Assembly (NCBI RefSeq): GCF_009730915.1
Contig: NC_052489.1
Coordinates: forward strand, 28,079,916 to 28,143,915
Direction: 5' to 3'
Source: Dioscorea cayenensis subsp. rotundata
Taxonomy: Eukaryota; Streptophyta; Magnoliopsida; Dioscoreales; Dioscoreaceae
Length of the DNA: 64,000 nucleotides
The position numbers and the translations under genes are program-made. The notes under the pieces were generated by a model, which searched no databases, was not told the origin of the DNA, and was given only the letters and a program-made list of their open reading frames with translations. Of this stretch, positions 23,695 through 36,014 are shown one piece after another; within the stretch, counting starts at the first letter, position 1, and each line of letters opens with the position of its first letter.

Positions 23695-23980
23695 GGTCAA
23701 AATATCAAAATGGTCTCTCTATTTTACGTTTTCCGTCCTTGTAGTCCCTCTAATATAAAATCCGTCTTTTCGTATTTTCACATTTTTGTCTTTTTGGTCC
23801 CTCTAATCGACGGATCTGCCCTTTTGGTCCTTCTAGTTGATGAATTAGAGGGACAAAAAAAGATGATTTTACAACTAAAGGACGAAAATGTGCAAATACA
23901 AAGACCAAAAAAAGGAATTTTATATTAGGACTAAAAGGGCGAAAAACAAAAAATAGAGGGACCATTTTGATATTTATACC
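23695..23980. mobile_element. Fold-back MITE, 286 bp, with 9-base target duplication
   Basis: The two halves are long inverted repeats of roughly 110 bases: the left begins GGTCAAAATATCAAAATGG and the right, read on the opposite strand, GGTATAAATATCAAAATGG. Both continue with GTC(C/T)CTCTATTTT and the ATATAAAAT and TTTGCACATTTTCGTC-like words. The direct duplication TAAATTTAA lies at 23686..23694 and 23981..23989. A 9-base duplication points to a Mutator-like origin. The open frames on both strands here are by-products of the inverted repeat. Confidence 0.75.
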
Positions 23981-25394
23981 TAAATTTAAATATTATTTTT
24001 AAGACACGTTTTATCGAGCCAAAAAATTATGAATATTATATTAATATATATATATATTTTATTAATGTAAAAAAATATATAAATATTTGTCAAAAATCTC
24101 TTGATCTATTGATAGTTGGTCCCTTGCTTAGTGTATTTATTTCGAGAAAACCAAAAATTGAACTCTAAAATCAAGATAAAGTGAAAACACAGGTATTTAT
24201 TGAACTTGCTCTCTTTTAAATAAGAACTGCTTACAAGAACTATTTGTTATCTACTTACGATATATAAATAAATAATAAATAAATAGATCAATGTTAGTAT
24301 ACACCAATAGTAAAGCTGGAAAGTCGGATTCCTCTTTTTACGGGGTGAATAATATAAATAGTGATTTATTTAAAAATAAAAATAATAAAATAATTATGAA
24401 AACTTAACAAATTACTTTTAGTTATAATATTTACTCTAGCGTTTATATTAATATATTTTAATCTATTTTATTTTATTTCTATAAACATTAGCACATGCCA
24501 GCGATGCAAAACTAAGTTTAGAATCTTACCGAACTCTAAAAATCTAGTTTTTTTTTTTTAAGATATACAAATGTATAGATATGTATACACACACTGTTTT
24601 AATAAACCATTAAAATTAACAAATAAAAATAAAACCATGGATAGACGTAAAATAAACAAAAGAAAAGCATAGATGAACTCATTCATCCAAAGAATTGAAA
24701 ACAAAGAACTCAAAACCGAAAAAGAAGAAGAAGAAAGAAACAAATAAAAAGAAAAGAACAAGAAAGTAAGGACAAAGCCTCCACCAAGCCCGGTGTTTGA
24801 CTGGCCTCCACGTGAAGCATCCTCCTCCAAGCTAAGGTCCCCCCCAATGAGTCCCTCTTTCATGGCCGTCTTCTCTCTCTTTATATTCTTTTCCATTATA
24901 TAAATGAATAAGATCCTTAGTATTATTCCTAATTGACCTCCAAATGAAGGGAAAGAAGGTGGTACTAATTCTTTGACCAACCAACCACTCCTTGCATTAT
25001 TAATTTTCAATTATGTAAACTCACTTCCAAGACTCATGATTAATGTTTTCAGTTCTCAGTACTTCCAAGATTCTTTTCAGCAAGGAAAGGAACTGAAGAT
25101 CCATTATCATCTGGTTTCTTCTTCTCCTTCTTCTTCTTCTTCTTGATTTGCTATTAATTATATATTCATACATATCTTTCTATCAATATATCTTGCTTTG
25201 AATTCTAATGAATAAGTACCTTATGTTTTAATTCTTTATAAGTTGAATTTGGTGGAGAATCCCCATCTTCTCCAATCTCCATAACAAGCTTTTCAGGTAC
25301 TCTTTTTCACTTTATATATTCCGTCTTATCTTTACATCTTTCTCTCTTTCTTTGAAACTTCTAATTACTTGAACTCTTGTTCAAAGCCAAAGGC
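23981..25394. other. Intergenic, then 5' UTR and promoter of the 5-phosphatase gene
   Basis: 23990-24560 is AT-rich with nothing recognised. A 150-codon open frame of doubtful status lies on the minus strand at 24558..25010. From about 25080 a CT-rich leader with (CTT)n at 25117-25145 probably belongs to the 5-phosphatase transcript; it may contain a spliced 5' UTR intron. Confidence 0.45.
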
Positions 25395-26342
25395 ATGGAT
25401 TACAGTGACTTTCCTTCTTTATCAGACACACAAGCTATAAGGTATGCAAATCACATCACTAATTACTCTTTATTTATCATTAGTCATGACTTGGACTTGC
25501 TAATCATCCACTTAATTAATTAAATTAAATCCACAGAATTTTTGTTGCCACATGGAACGTTGGAGGAAAACCTCCTCACAAAGGATTAAACCTCAATGAC
25601 TTGTTTCCTTCTGATGATCAGTCTGATGTTTATGTCTTAGGGTATGTATGTAGTATTATTTATATTATATCAAAAGATTAATTAATAAATGATTAATTAA
25701 TGTATAATTATCTAAAGTCTTGATGACAGTTTTCAGGAAATTGTACCACTAAATGCTGGCAACGTGCTAGTGATAGAAGACAATGAACCAGCAACAAAAT
25801 GGCTTGGCTTAATCAACCAAGCCTTGAATAAATCATCATCAACTCAAGATCACAACGTCTCCAAGTTCTTCCAAAAACCTTCTCTTAAATCAGTGAGAAG
25901 ATCACTAAGAACTGTGAATAAGAGGCAGCTGAAGTCATGCAACTGTACTTCATCAGAAGTAGAAAGAAAATTATACTATAAAGATTCTTGTTTCGGTTGT
26001 CAACAAGCTACACGTGGATCACATTCATCAATAAAGTATTCTTCAGAAGATGATGCTATTGAATCAAATAGTTTCATAGTTTCAGACAATATTCATCAAA
26101 GGTTTTGCTTAGTTGCATGCAAGCAAATGGTAGGGATCTTTGTGAATGTTTGGGTGAGAAGAGACCTGGCACAACATGTCTCTCATTTGAGGATCTCTTG
26201 TGTTTCTCGTGGTATTATGGGCTATCTCGGCAACAAGGTCCTCGATCTTCTAAAACTTATATATATATATATATATATATATTAGATTTATATTTATTTA
26301 AATGATAATATATATGAGAGATATATATATTAATTATTTGGA

Positions 26343-26400
<58 letters not shown>

Positions 26401-27014
26401 TGCAGGGTTGTATATCAGTGAGCATGGGTTTGTATCAGACGAGGTTTTGTTTTGTATGTAGTCATTTGGCTTCAGGAGAGAAAGAAGGAGATGAGCTCAG
26501 GAGGAACTCTGATGTTATAGAGACACTGAAGAACACTCAGTTTCCAAGAATATGTAGAACTTCTTCCATTCGGAGAATGCCTGATAAAATTCTTGGGCAT
26601 GAGTAAGTGTTTTCGAGTCATAATTTTCAAATATATTCAACATATATAGCAACTTTAATTTATGTTAAGTTTTCATTTTTCTGATTTTTTTTTATTATTT
26701 AGTTTTTTGGCTGTCAAAATAAATGGAAAGTAATTAAAATATTAATTTTTCTTTGAATATATATATTAAATAAAAAAATTGTTAAATGTGATTAAAACAA
26801 CTGAGCAAAACTCAAGCACATAGAAATGTGTGTAATTATTAGAATTTTAACTAGAATTAATCAAACTTAATTTGATCTTAACTATGTTTTTGTTTTCAGT
26901 CGGATCATATGGTTAGGAGACTTGAATTACAGGATTGCACTAAGTTATTCTGAAACCAGGAAGCTCCTTCTTGACAATAACTGGGATGCTCTTTATGAAA
27001 AGGACCAAGTAAGG

Positions 27015-27047
<33 letters not shown>

Positions 27048-27569
27048 CGTGGGATCATAACCATTGATTTTAAGATGAATGGTTTGATTAAAGTGACTAT
27101 ACACCAAATAAAAATAATCATGTATTTCATTGTTTGATTTTTTTTATAGCTTAAAATGGAAAGAGAAACCGGGCGAGTGTTTAAGGGATGGAAAGAAGGG
27201 AAGATCTACTTTGCTCCAACATACAAATATTCACATAATTCAGATGCATATGCCGGGGAATTTACTACCTCAAAGAAAAAGAGAAGAACTCCTGCTTGGT
27301 ATAAACATTTTCATTAATTTGTCTAAAAAAAAAAGTTGCATATATCACTCAAAATCTTATTTTTATATTACCTTAATTAAATTTTTAGATTGGATCAAAC
27401 TCATCTAACAAAAATAAGGAACACTATATATATATATAGGTGCGACCGTATACTATGGCAAGGTGATGGCATTGTGCAACTATCATATTTTCGAGGCGAG
27501 TCCCAATTTTCTGATCATCGACCTGTTTGTGCAGTGTTTTTGGTGGAAGTTGTTCTTGGTTTAAGATAA
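25395..27569 (+). CDS. Type I inositol polyphosphate 5-phosphatase
   Basis: Seven exons, 25395..25441, 25537..25641, 25730..26237, 26406..26602, 26900..27008, 27150..27298 and 27440..27569, give 414 residues. The catalytic domain is complete: TWNVGG at 21-26, GDLNYRI at 291-297 within [20 protein letters not shown] at 369-377 and SDHRPV at 396-401, all hallmarks of the Mg-dependent 5-phosphatase fold. It removes the 5-phosphate from soluble inositol phosphates and/or phosphoinositides; plant type I enzymes lack WD repeats, as here. A variable insert (about 70-140) is rich in Ser, Lys and Cys. The start was chosen as the first ATG of the in-phase exon; a short upstream coding exon cannot be excluded, since some relatives have longer N-termini. 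The donor after residue 220 (AAG/GTCCTCG) is weak, and the following intron carries a long (TA)n. Confidence 0.92.
26340..26397. repeat. (TA)n microsatellite in 5-phosphatase intron 3
   Basis: Nearly 50 bases of uninterrupted AT dinucleotides end a few bases before the splice acceptor at 26405. A shorter tract lies at 26260-26281. Confidence 0.9.
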
Positions 27570-28116
27570 AAGGATTTATCAATGTAATGCATGATTTAAA
27601 ATGCTAACTAATTAATGATTTCAAACTATATATGAGGGGGTCATATGTACAATGTTTTGATATTTTTCCAGGTGAAATGAAATGTTGGAGAACAAGATGA
27701 TGAGAAAAGGTAGAAAGTTAAAAAAAAAAAATGTTGTTTCTTTTCCTTTCCCTTTTTCATTGTTTCATGCATAAAGATGAAATTTATTGATTATTAATCA
27801 ATTATTGAAGATCCATGCTACTAATTGTTTTGCATTTTTCCTTTATTGTCTTCATGACTTTTTGGCTGTAAAGCGGGAGCTATAAACATGCTCACTTCCT
27901 CCTTCAATTCATCCACCTGCTTTAAAAAAATTCACAGATACACCATTAATTATTATATTCATATCAATATTTATTGAACAGCCTTAAAAAAAACTTTAAA
28001 TATGGTATGAGAGACCCAAATTTATATTTTTCAAATTAATTAAAGTGAAGCAATTGCTTATTCTAATAACTATTCTAATTATTATGATATTAATTAATTA
28101 TATGTGGAACATGAGA
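27570..28116. other. Convergent 3' UTRs of the 5-phosphatase and the small plastid-type protein
   Basis: AT-rich spacer between tail-to-tail genes; no coding signal beyond the two 3' ends. Confidence 0.5.
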
Positions 28117-28798
28117 TTAGAGTTTTTGGACCTTATGAAAGACATCAAGAGCAAGATGAGCCTCCTCCGCCATCTCCTCCGAGATCTTTTCCACTGAGAG
28201 AATGGTTTGCTTAAGCTTACTATTCTCCGGTAACTTGTTTGCTATTTCGGCCGACGCCTTCTCGGCCATGGTTGCAACCTTTTCTACCACCTCCGTGGTC
28301 ATCTTCACTTCATCTAGTATCAATTTCAATTGGATCATTTAATCTCATCATTATTGATAGTTTTAATAGACATGCTCAATATAATCTAAAAACTTTATTC
28401 TAATGATTAAATTAATGGATTACCTTCTAATTTCAGCAAATTGTTCCATTTGTTAGTCCAAAAAGGAACCACCACTGTCATTATTAATCCTAAAGTCCAT
28501 TTTATCCTGCAAGACAAGCAATGTGTGAACATTTTGAACATACAATTAACTTGCAAATGAAGATAATTAAGGTACTAAACACAAAATTAGACTTCAAAGT
28601 TTATGAAAATTACACGCTTGTTTTCGATCCAGTGTAAGACATTTGGCGAACATCAGACCGTTGATCAGTTGAGTATCTGCGTGCGTGATGCTGAACAATT
28701 GATGAAGAGAGACGGGAGGTCAAATTTAATCCATGGTGATTATGAAGATAACACTGATTACTCTGATAATAAGATGCCAAAGTTCTAAGTAGATGCAT
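28117..28798 (-). CDS. Small, probably plastid-targeted single-pass membrane protein of unknown function
   Basis: Exons 28614..28798, 28424..28506 and 28117..28313 join to 154 residues. The first 60 residues are rich in Ser, His, Gln and Arg and poor in acidic residues, like an organelle transit peptide. A hydrophobic segment follows at about 65-77 (WTLGLIMTVVVPFW), then a KWNNLLKLE motif and a charged helical tail of about 65 residues with regular Val/Ala/Glu/Lys spacing (EVVEKVATMAEKASAEIANK), likely an amphipathic or coiled-coil helix. From memory, plants have an unnamed family with the same PFW.NKW..LLKL pattern followed by a Glu/Val-rich helix; I know no function. The donor of exon 1 is the GTAATT at 28613, set by phase. 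Confidence 0.75.
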
Positions 28799-30739
28799 AT
28801 ATATATATAGTTTGTAGAAAATAATATATAAATTTTGATATATATGAATGAAATGGAGAGATATAGAATTCTTATGCAAAGAAAGGTTCAATTTATAAGA
28901 GAAAAAAAAACCCCATAGTGTTGGTTTGTGTAAACGTCTTAGCAATGCATTGCGTGTTTGGATTCTCTCAAATCTCAAAGCATTTTAACTTGGACGTCAC
29001 TCAAGTTTTGGGCTTCTCCATTTTACTAAGCTAATCTTTTTGTGTTACTTGACTAGTTAAAAGATTAAAATTTAATTATAGTAGTCAAGAATACTAATTC
29101 AAATAAATCAAACAATCCAGGGTAGGCAGTACTATTACACTACTCTTCATATAATGTAGACACTGCATAAAATACTATAGATATTTTTCATCCACTGTTT
29201 ATATGTCCCTTGTGGGAGGATGTCGTTTCTCTCCCCTCCAGAGTTGTAGGGCAAGGGAATTTATTATTAGCTTGGTTTGATTTCTGGAATATCTTATGGA
29301 CATGCACATGGTAGAAATCGAATTGCCCCATTTGATATCTAGTCAAATTAATAAATCTCTAAGATGTCGTTAAGTCACTGTAATTGATGTACTTCTATAT
29401 CTATATGTCCCTTGACACCCCATTATATTGCGGCGCTTGTCGTCTTTGTCAAAAAATAAATAAATAAATAAATAAATCAAAGAATGTAAACCACTCAAGT
29501 GATATGCATCTACACTGATAAACTAGCTAGCTAGTTTTATTAACATTCTTAAACAATAATTCAATTAAGACATAATTAGTCTCATGTTTTATAGTTTATA
29601 TTCTCAACATTCATTTTATTATAACTTGACTTAAGTGCTCAATATTTTGTTGGTTTCTAGAGCATTTGTTATATATAGTCATATAGATATATATAAATCC
29701 ATGCCAGCTCATATTATTTTGAAAACAGACTACTAATGGGACAAAGGGGACCATCAATGTTGTCCATTAATGAGCTTATTCATTAGAGCTTCAATGAATG
29801 AAAATCAATAATTAATTAGCTGTTTATCATCCTACATAGTCTTTAATATTAATCAATTCCTTTAATCATCTTGACTTATTTTCAGTTTGGCCATATATAA
29901 CTTTTTTTTTTTTTTGAGTAAAATATATATGATTCTAATTGTATATAACAACACAAGGAGAAACAACAACAAAGAGACTGTGATTAGTTGAGATTCATAT
30001 AATAAATGACATTGTACATGCTTTGGATGCATATATATATATATATATATATGGATATATGTATGGAAAACATGCATGTGGATCTCTCTGAACTGGTGGC
30101 TATAATTATTCCAAACAGCTGATGATCAGAGAAATCTAGCAGGCACATCAGAAGCACACCTACAGTAGAGCAGCAGTAGCAACTGTTGGACTTGTGATTC
30201 CTTTTTCTCTGCATGATTTTTCCCTTTCCAATGCATCTCAGTACATTGCTGCATAGCATTACATTATTTGGTGATAGACTTTTAACTTTACACCAAATCA
30301 CATCACCACAATTTCACCCTTTAATCATTTTTCCTAGGACCCCTTTTCATTTTCACGGAGATCTCTTCATCACAAACCTTTGTCTTTGTCTTTGTCTTTA
30401 TCTTTCCTTGACATGACATGAGAGAAAGAGAAAGAGAAATAATATATGGTGGTGCTCTCTTTAGTCTTTCAAATTTGTCATCTTTCCTTGGCTTTTACTA
30501 CTCTCATACATTATCAAATTCTCATCATGCATGCTTTTTAGCTAGCAATATATTTAAATATTGGTTTACTGAAAGTTATAGTACTAATTATAATCATACA
30601 AAACACATGAGATTTAATCATTCAAACTTAACCCATTCCAAACACATGCATGCAATTAACATTGGAAATTAACAAATCAACAAGGTCATGATACATACAA
30701 CTAATAATAATAATATAAAATCCACTAATATTCTTCTCT
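28799..30739. other. Intergenic with one dispersed repeat copy
   Basis: AT-rich. It contains a dispersed repeat copy (29145-29480), a (TA)n tract at 30032-30051 and CTTTGT repeats near 30380-30400. I see no exon; the short open frames have no family resemblance. Confidence 0.5.
29145..29480 (+). repeat. Dispersed SINE/LINE-like repeat, copy A, ending in (AAATA)n
   Basis: Shares an ordered series of words with copy B at 34570..34877: GGGAGGATGT, CCTCCAGAGTT, TTGATTTCTGGAAT, TATGTCCCTTGACA and GCGCTTGTCGTCTTTGTC. The copy ends in a simple (AAATA)n tail, typical of non-LTR retroelement 3' ends. No reading frame is kept. Confidence 0.55.
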
Positions 30740-31325
30740 TCATCCATCAATATTATCCTTTCTTATAATCTCATGCACTGCATTGACTATCTCATCTGAA
30801 GATGATAATCCACATTCTTCTTCCACCTGATTAATACAATACAGTAAATTTCAAAATCCATGAAAAATCAATTCATTTAAAACATATTTATGCACATATA
30901 TAAAATTAGTACCTTGAGACTGAAAGAGTAGAGGACCATTTGATCAAGTGTGGTGATGTTAAGGTGGAAGGTGGTGAGTCTAAGACCTTGCAAACCTAAG
31001 ACCAATTTTAAAAGCTGTTTAGGTTTCTTCTTTAAGAGTACCTTGAGACTAGCATGGTTCTCCACCATCTTCACTTCTATGTCATCCATTCTCACCCTCT
31101 CCACCACCTCATGATGATCACCATCATCATTTAATCCATTACAAGAAGAACTTGTTAACTCTGAGTAGTCACCAACATTCAAACCTTGTTTCATTCTCTT
31201 ATGAGCTTCAAGCGTTTGAACTACTTGTTCTAGTTCCTTAACATAATTGATAGCTCCACCAACAATAGAAGCTTGATCACCCTATACAAATCATCACATA
31301 TACATATAGATAACATTAATCAAAC

Positions 31326-31356
<31 letters not shown>

Positions 31357-31759
31357 TATATATGCTAAGGATTCAGTTAATGGTATTAAAGAAGACCTTT
31401 TGAGAATAAGATGGAGGCATGAGAGACCGAAGAACGGCGAGGTACTCGTTCATGAGTCTGCGGCGGTTGCGTTCGGTCGCAATGTGGATCATTCTCTGGC
31501 TCTCAATCTCTTCCTTGTTCTTGAAACTCTTTGATTCTCTTCTCTTCCTCTTGTTGGCAATTGCTGTTTTACATGGATCTAAAGTAGTTGAAGAAGACTT
31601 AGTCTCCCACTCCTCCTCAAAGTTTTGCACTACCATGGATGTGCATGAGAGGTCCCAATTCTCATTCATCATCCATTCTCCTCCATCTATGCTCACCAAC
31701 TCCTTGCATGCATGATGACCAAAGAGCTCTTGTGGGAACACCACAGTCTCCAATGCCAT
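30740..31759 (-). CDS. Group Ia bHLH transcription factor, bHLH94/96-like
   Basis: Exons 31397..31759, 30913..31281 and 30740..30826 give 272 residues. The start [14 protein letters not shown] matches the conserved N-terminus of Arabidopsis bHLH94/96. Residues 64-84 are basic with the [15 protein letters not shown] lead-in, followed by the basic region [11 protein letters not shown] and the helix-loop-helix to about 141 ([15 protein letters not shown]). His92, Glu97 and Arg101 at the DNA-contact positions predict E-box binding. The C-terminal 85 residues ([27 protein letters not shown]) form the ACT-like domain of this clade. The clade includes SPCH, MUTE and FAMA and paralogues active in shoot and vascular tissue, but this protein is closer to bHLH94/96 than to the stomatal trio. 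An in-frame upstream ATG (31795) is less likely because it breaks the conserved N-terminus. Confidence 0.93.
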
Positions 31760-34700
31760 CTTCTCTGTTCTTTCAAACAAAAGCATCAGCAGCATATAAT
31801 ATATATATATGCTTGAGGGGTGGTGATTAATTAATTATTTAATTACTGATTAGTGTGTGCGATTATAATTAAGCTAGAGGTTTATAAAGTTTGATTAGCT
31901 AATAGAGTCATTTTTTTGCATGTCATAACAGTCCAAAAGAAAGATGGACTGAAGGAAAAGCCTGACAAGAAAGAGAAGGCTCAGAGATTCTACAACTAGT
32001 GTTTTGGAAAGAGTAGTTTCAGGCCATGTGTGTGCAGTGTTGGAGAGCTTGAGCTTTGTCTCATTTCTGAAACCATGTGACCATATGTTCATCAGCATCA
32101 TCATCATCATCATCATCTATTTTATCAAGACCACCATGCCATTGCCACTGCAAGGACTAACTCTAATTTATATCCATGCATTTATGGGTTCTTTTTTTTT
32201 TAGAAATATCTGAATTTTTTATGTAAATATATATGGAACTAGAGTTCTGGACCTGGTTTTGATTGTACTTAAGTTTTGTGGTCTAGAGAATGGTGAACAA
32301 GAGAATCTTTCTATTTTGATGGTGTGGTCTTTGTTATGTTTTTCCCCCACCACTCTCAACAAGTAAAAAAGTTTTTACTTGATTTATTTTTTCTAATCCC
32401 AAATGTAACTCATGTGATTAAACCACCTTTTACATTGATCTCATATTATTTTTCTCTGTGGTCTAATGTTAATAACTATTCTTGTTATATATATATATAT
32501 TATATTTACAAAATATATGGATAAATTATGTGTCAGGATGTGCATATGCTTAGAGTTAATCTTTAAACACATATATAGTCTCATTGTGATTGAGCTAAAA
32601 TTTAAACTAATTTTTTTGACGTGACACAAACATTCTCTGCACCCATAAACCAAAAAGGTCTTTGGGTATATTAATATAATTTTTTTTAATAAATATAAAA
32701 TTATGACTCTTAAATCATTTATTTATTATATTTCTAGAGTATGTTCAACGTCTTCAGTTTTTTTTAATTTTTTTTTAATGCGCACCTTATCCACTTGCTC
32801 TGCTAATTGTTGTCATGTAAATGGTCTTATTAAATTAAGTTATACTACTACTTATATTTAAAAAAAAACATGGTTTTCAGCCACATTTATTAGTCCTAAT
32901 GCACAAATGATATGATATTCTAATGCCCTTGATTTAAGTGATTCCATGAAGATTTGTGTCACACTAACTAATGAATTCAGCATATGAAGTCTTCTTTCAT
33001 AATATTATTATTTTCATTCATATATGCCCACTTGTTTAGACCTAGATAATTTATTGTCATTCTTAATTATAAGAGCTAATTAATAGACTTTGATATTCTT
33101 TATTTCTTGTTTAGTTCTTCTGAAGACGCCAATCATCAATATTTATTGTTTAATTTGTTATTAGTAAATATATAAAGTGAGGATAAATTCAAATGGAATG
33201 ATCAAGAGGTCAACTTAATTAAACACTCTCCCCTCAATTACGGTATTGTTAATTAGTAATATAATCTTAATTAAAGTTTTATTTTTTTTTTTATAATTTT
33301 AGTCTTAGGGACCAAAACCCTTGTTCTATGGTCTTTGGCCTTTGTTTGGGACCTTTTCTCTCATGCATGTTTAGCTTTGTCAAACATAGTTACATTTGTG
33401 ATTTTTTTAGTTGAAATTTTACTTTAGTCAATATTATTAAATTAAATTTATTTTAATTTTGTATTATAAAAATAATTCTTTAACTTAACTGTTTATTGAA
33501 GTAATGACCAAAAAAGAGATTCATAATTAATGATCTATTCAGTTGGTCACAATAGCATCAAATCTTTATCAAATTTTATATTATTATTATATTATTTAAA
33601 AGAAAGTTTCATTGAAGAATCTACCTCACAACAATGAAGAAGCACAAGGAAAATTTTCATAAAAGTCACAAGACAACATCATCACATTTCAAATATATAT
33701 TTATATATTTTATAGATTATATATATATTACATCTATTTATCATATACATTAAAGTTTTGGTGAAATAAATATATTGTTTGTAGGTAATGTAGGTGGGGG
33801 AGAGGATGATGGTAGGAATATTGAGTTGGAGATATCATCACATTGTGATGTTTCACTGTCACTAAACATCACCAAAGATGCCATGTTGTTTGTATTTTCT
33901 TTTGATTTATTATGCTTCCAAATGAAAGCATTATAAGAAAATATAATATATATATATATATATATATAAAGAAAACAATCATCTATATCCATCAACATCT
34001 GCCATTCTATATCAGTGTGGGACAAAAGTATTTTATAAAGTTTACTTTTGACATACTTCATTTGTGGTTTATAAGTTACAAGGGTTTAATTTTAAGCTTA
34101 TGTGAATAGAGATTGATGGTGACGGACGATATAATTTTTTACTTTTAGCTTTTTATATTTTTAATTATTTTATCATCATAAATTTATTTTAGTTATTGTT
34201 TATAAAACAAAAAAGAAAATTAAATTTAATATATATATATATTTATATATATATACCTGAAACAATAGATTTACTGGTTCATCACATTCATGTATTTACA
34301 ACCCATGTGATCAGATGTTCTATTTGCTCATATTTTTTGTTAGTACTTAATAAGACAAATCCTGATGTTTGTTTCTTCTGTAATGGGCCTGCAAGAGGAA
34401 AAACATGTGAAGTATCTACCCTGGTTTTTAATATATTTTTTTTTTTTTGGAAAATATAGTCATATGTATATATATATATATATATATATTATTTTAGTAA
34501 TTCTTTTACTATCTTATTTAAATAAATTTGTTCTAATAAGCATTGCTTAATATAGTGAATTATTATAGTACTGTTTATTCACGGTTTATTGAGTCAATAT
34601 GGGAAGATGTTATTTTCTTATCCTCTAGAGTTTTATAGCAACGAAATTGATTAACTTGATTTGATTCTTGAAATTTTTTTTAACATGCTTGCGACTATAA

Positions 34701-34826
34701 TCATCACATGTGACGCAAATCTATAAAGGGTCTATAAGCTATTGTGCACCATCATATCTGTGTGTCTCTTGACATCATTCTTGTGTGACAACGCTTATCA
34801 TCTTTATAAATAAATATAAATATATA

Positions 34827-34879
<53 letters not shown>

Positions 34880-36014
34880 AGTTGTTTCAAGATGTTTGTT
34901 AAGTTGTGATTAAGTCACTGACTCAACCTCCCACATATTAACTACGATGATGAACGAATCTAAATTGTCATCCACCCTTATAAATACACGGGCCCCAAAC
35001 AAATCCACTTGCTTGGCTCCATAAATAACATAATAAATTTTCACATATATTTTGAGAAAATTCTTTAAAATTCATTAAAGTGTCTCTATTTTGTGCCGAC
35101 TTATTGCGGCTACCATTTAAATTATAAATAAAATGCTATATTTTATTTGCAAATAATCCATAAAAATATCAAACAAGTGGACACCACACCACACCAGGGA
35201 TGATATGTTGCTATTGCTCAAAATTTCAGTCAAACAAACAGAAACCTTGTCCGACTAATTCCTCATTTTTACACTCACTCAATTGTGCCATCCGGATGGA
35301 TAACGTCTCTTTCTTTCATTAGTCTCCAAAGTACCATGTGTATGTTTTTCTTTATATTATTATTATTATTATTATTATTATTTTAAAATGAACAATTAGA
35401 CTGTTAAAGTAAAAAATAAAATTTGCATAATTTTGTCACGGAACAAGTAAAAGAAGTGCTACGCATAGATGTTGAAATTATCCCCACATAATAATTATTA
35501 ATATTTTCAAAAATATTATAATTTATAATTTATTTATTTTTAATAAAATAATAATTTATTTAATTTTTTTATTTAAAAAAATCAACAAAAATAAAATCCA
35601 GAAGAACAAAACCTTAAAATTGAACAATTCAAACATGTGATTAAAAGCCTCCTTTAATTTTTTTTGAACCATTCAAACAACAACATCCCATTCATCTTTC
35701 ATGTTCAACAAGTAGTAAAACATATATATATATATATACTCCATACATCAACTTTTACCAAGCCAATTAGCCAAACTCCTCCCTTCAATCACCAAATCAA
35801 ACACTCTACCAAATAATATGTATAAAATAACCATAAATCCATTAGTATTAATCAAACCCTTAACCACCATCCTTTAACAATTCAACCCTTCCCTTCTTAA
35901 TTTTCACATCTTCACATAAATATAAATAAAAATAAATAAATAAATATATATATATTAACACCCCTCTCTTCATTCTTTACCATCTTCTCTCTCTTTCTCT
36001 CTAAAAAAATAAAA
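31760..36014. other. Large AT-rich intergenic region
   Basis: bHLH promoter near 31760-32200 on one side, ANTH-gene promoter and CT-rich leader near 35950-36014 on the other. In between are many (TA)n tracts, a dispersed repeat copy (34570-34877), (TAA)n at 34830-34877 and (TTA)n at 35356-35382. No exon is supported. Confidence 0.5.
34570..34877 (+). repeat. Dispersed SINE/LINE-like repeat, copy B, ending in (AAT)n
   Basis: Same orientation and word order as copy A at 29145..29480 (GGGAAGATGT, CCTCTAGAGTT, TTGATTCTTGAAAT, TGTCTCTTGACATC, AACGCTTATCATCTTTA) and again a simple-repeat 3' tail. More diverged than would be expected of recent copies. Confidence 0.55.

Noticed and set aside
23710-23965. 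Open frames on both strands with similar peptides
   Set aside because: A consequence of the inverted-repeat structure of the 286-base MITE.
24838-24990. Possible small secreted peptide or microRNA precursor
   Set aside because: No match to a peptide-hormone signature or to any common plant microRNA I remember, and no convincing hairpin.
33750-34061. 103-codon minus-strand frame in the 32-36 kb desert
   Set aside because: Low-complexity, crossed by (TA)n, no resemblance to a family and no flanking splice signals.
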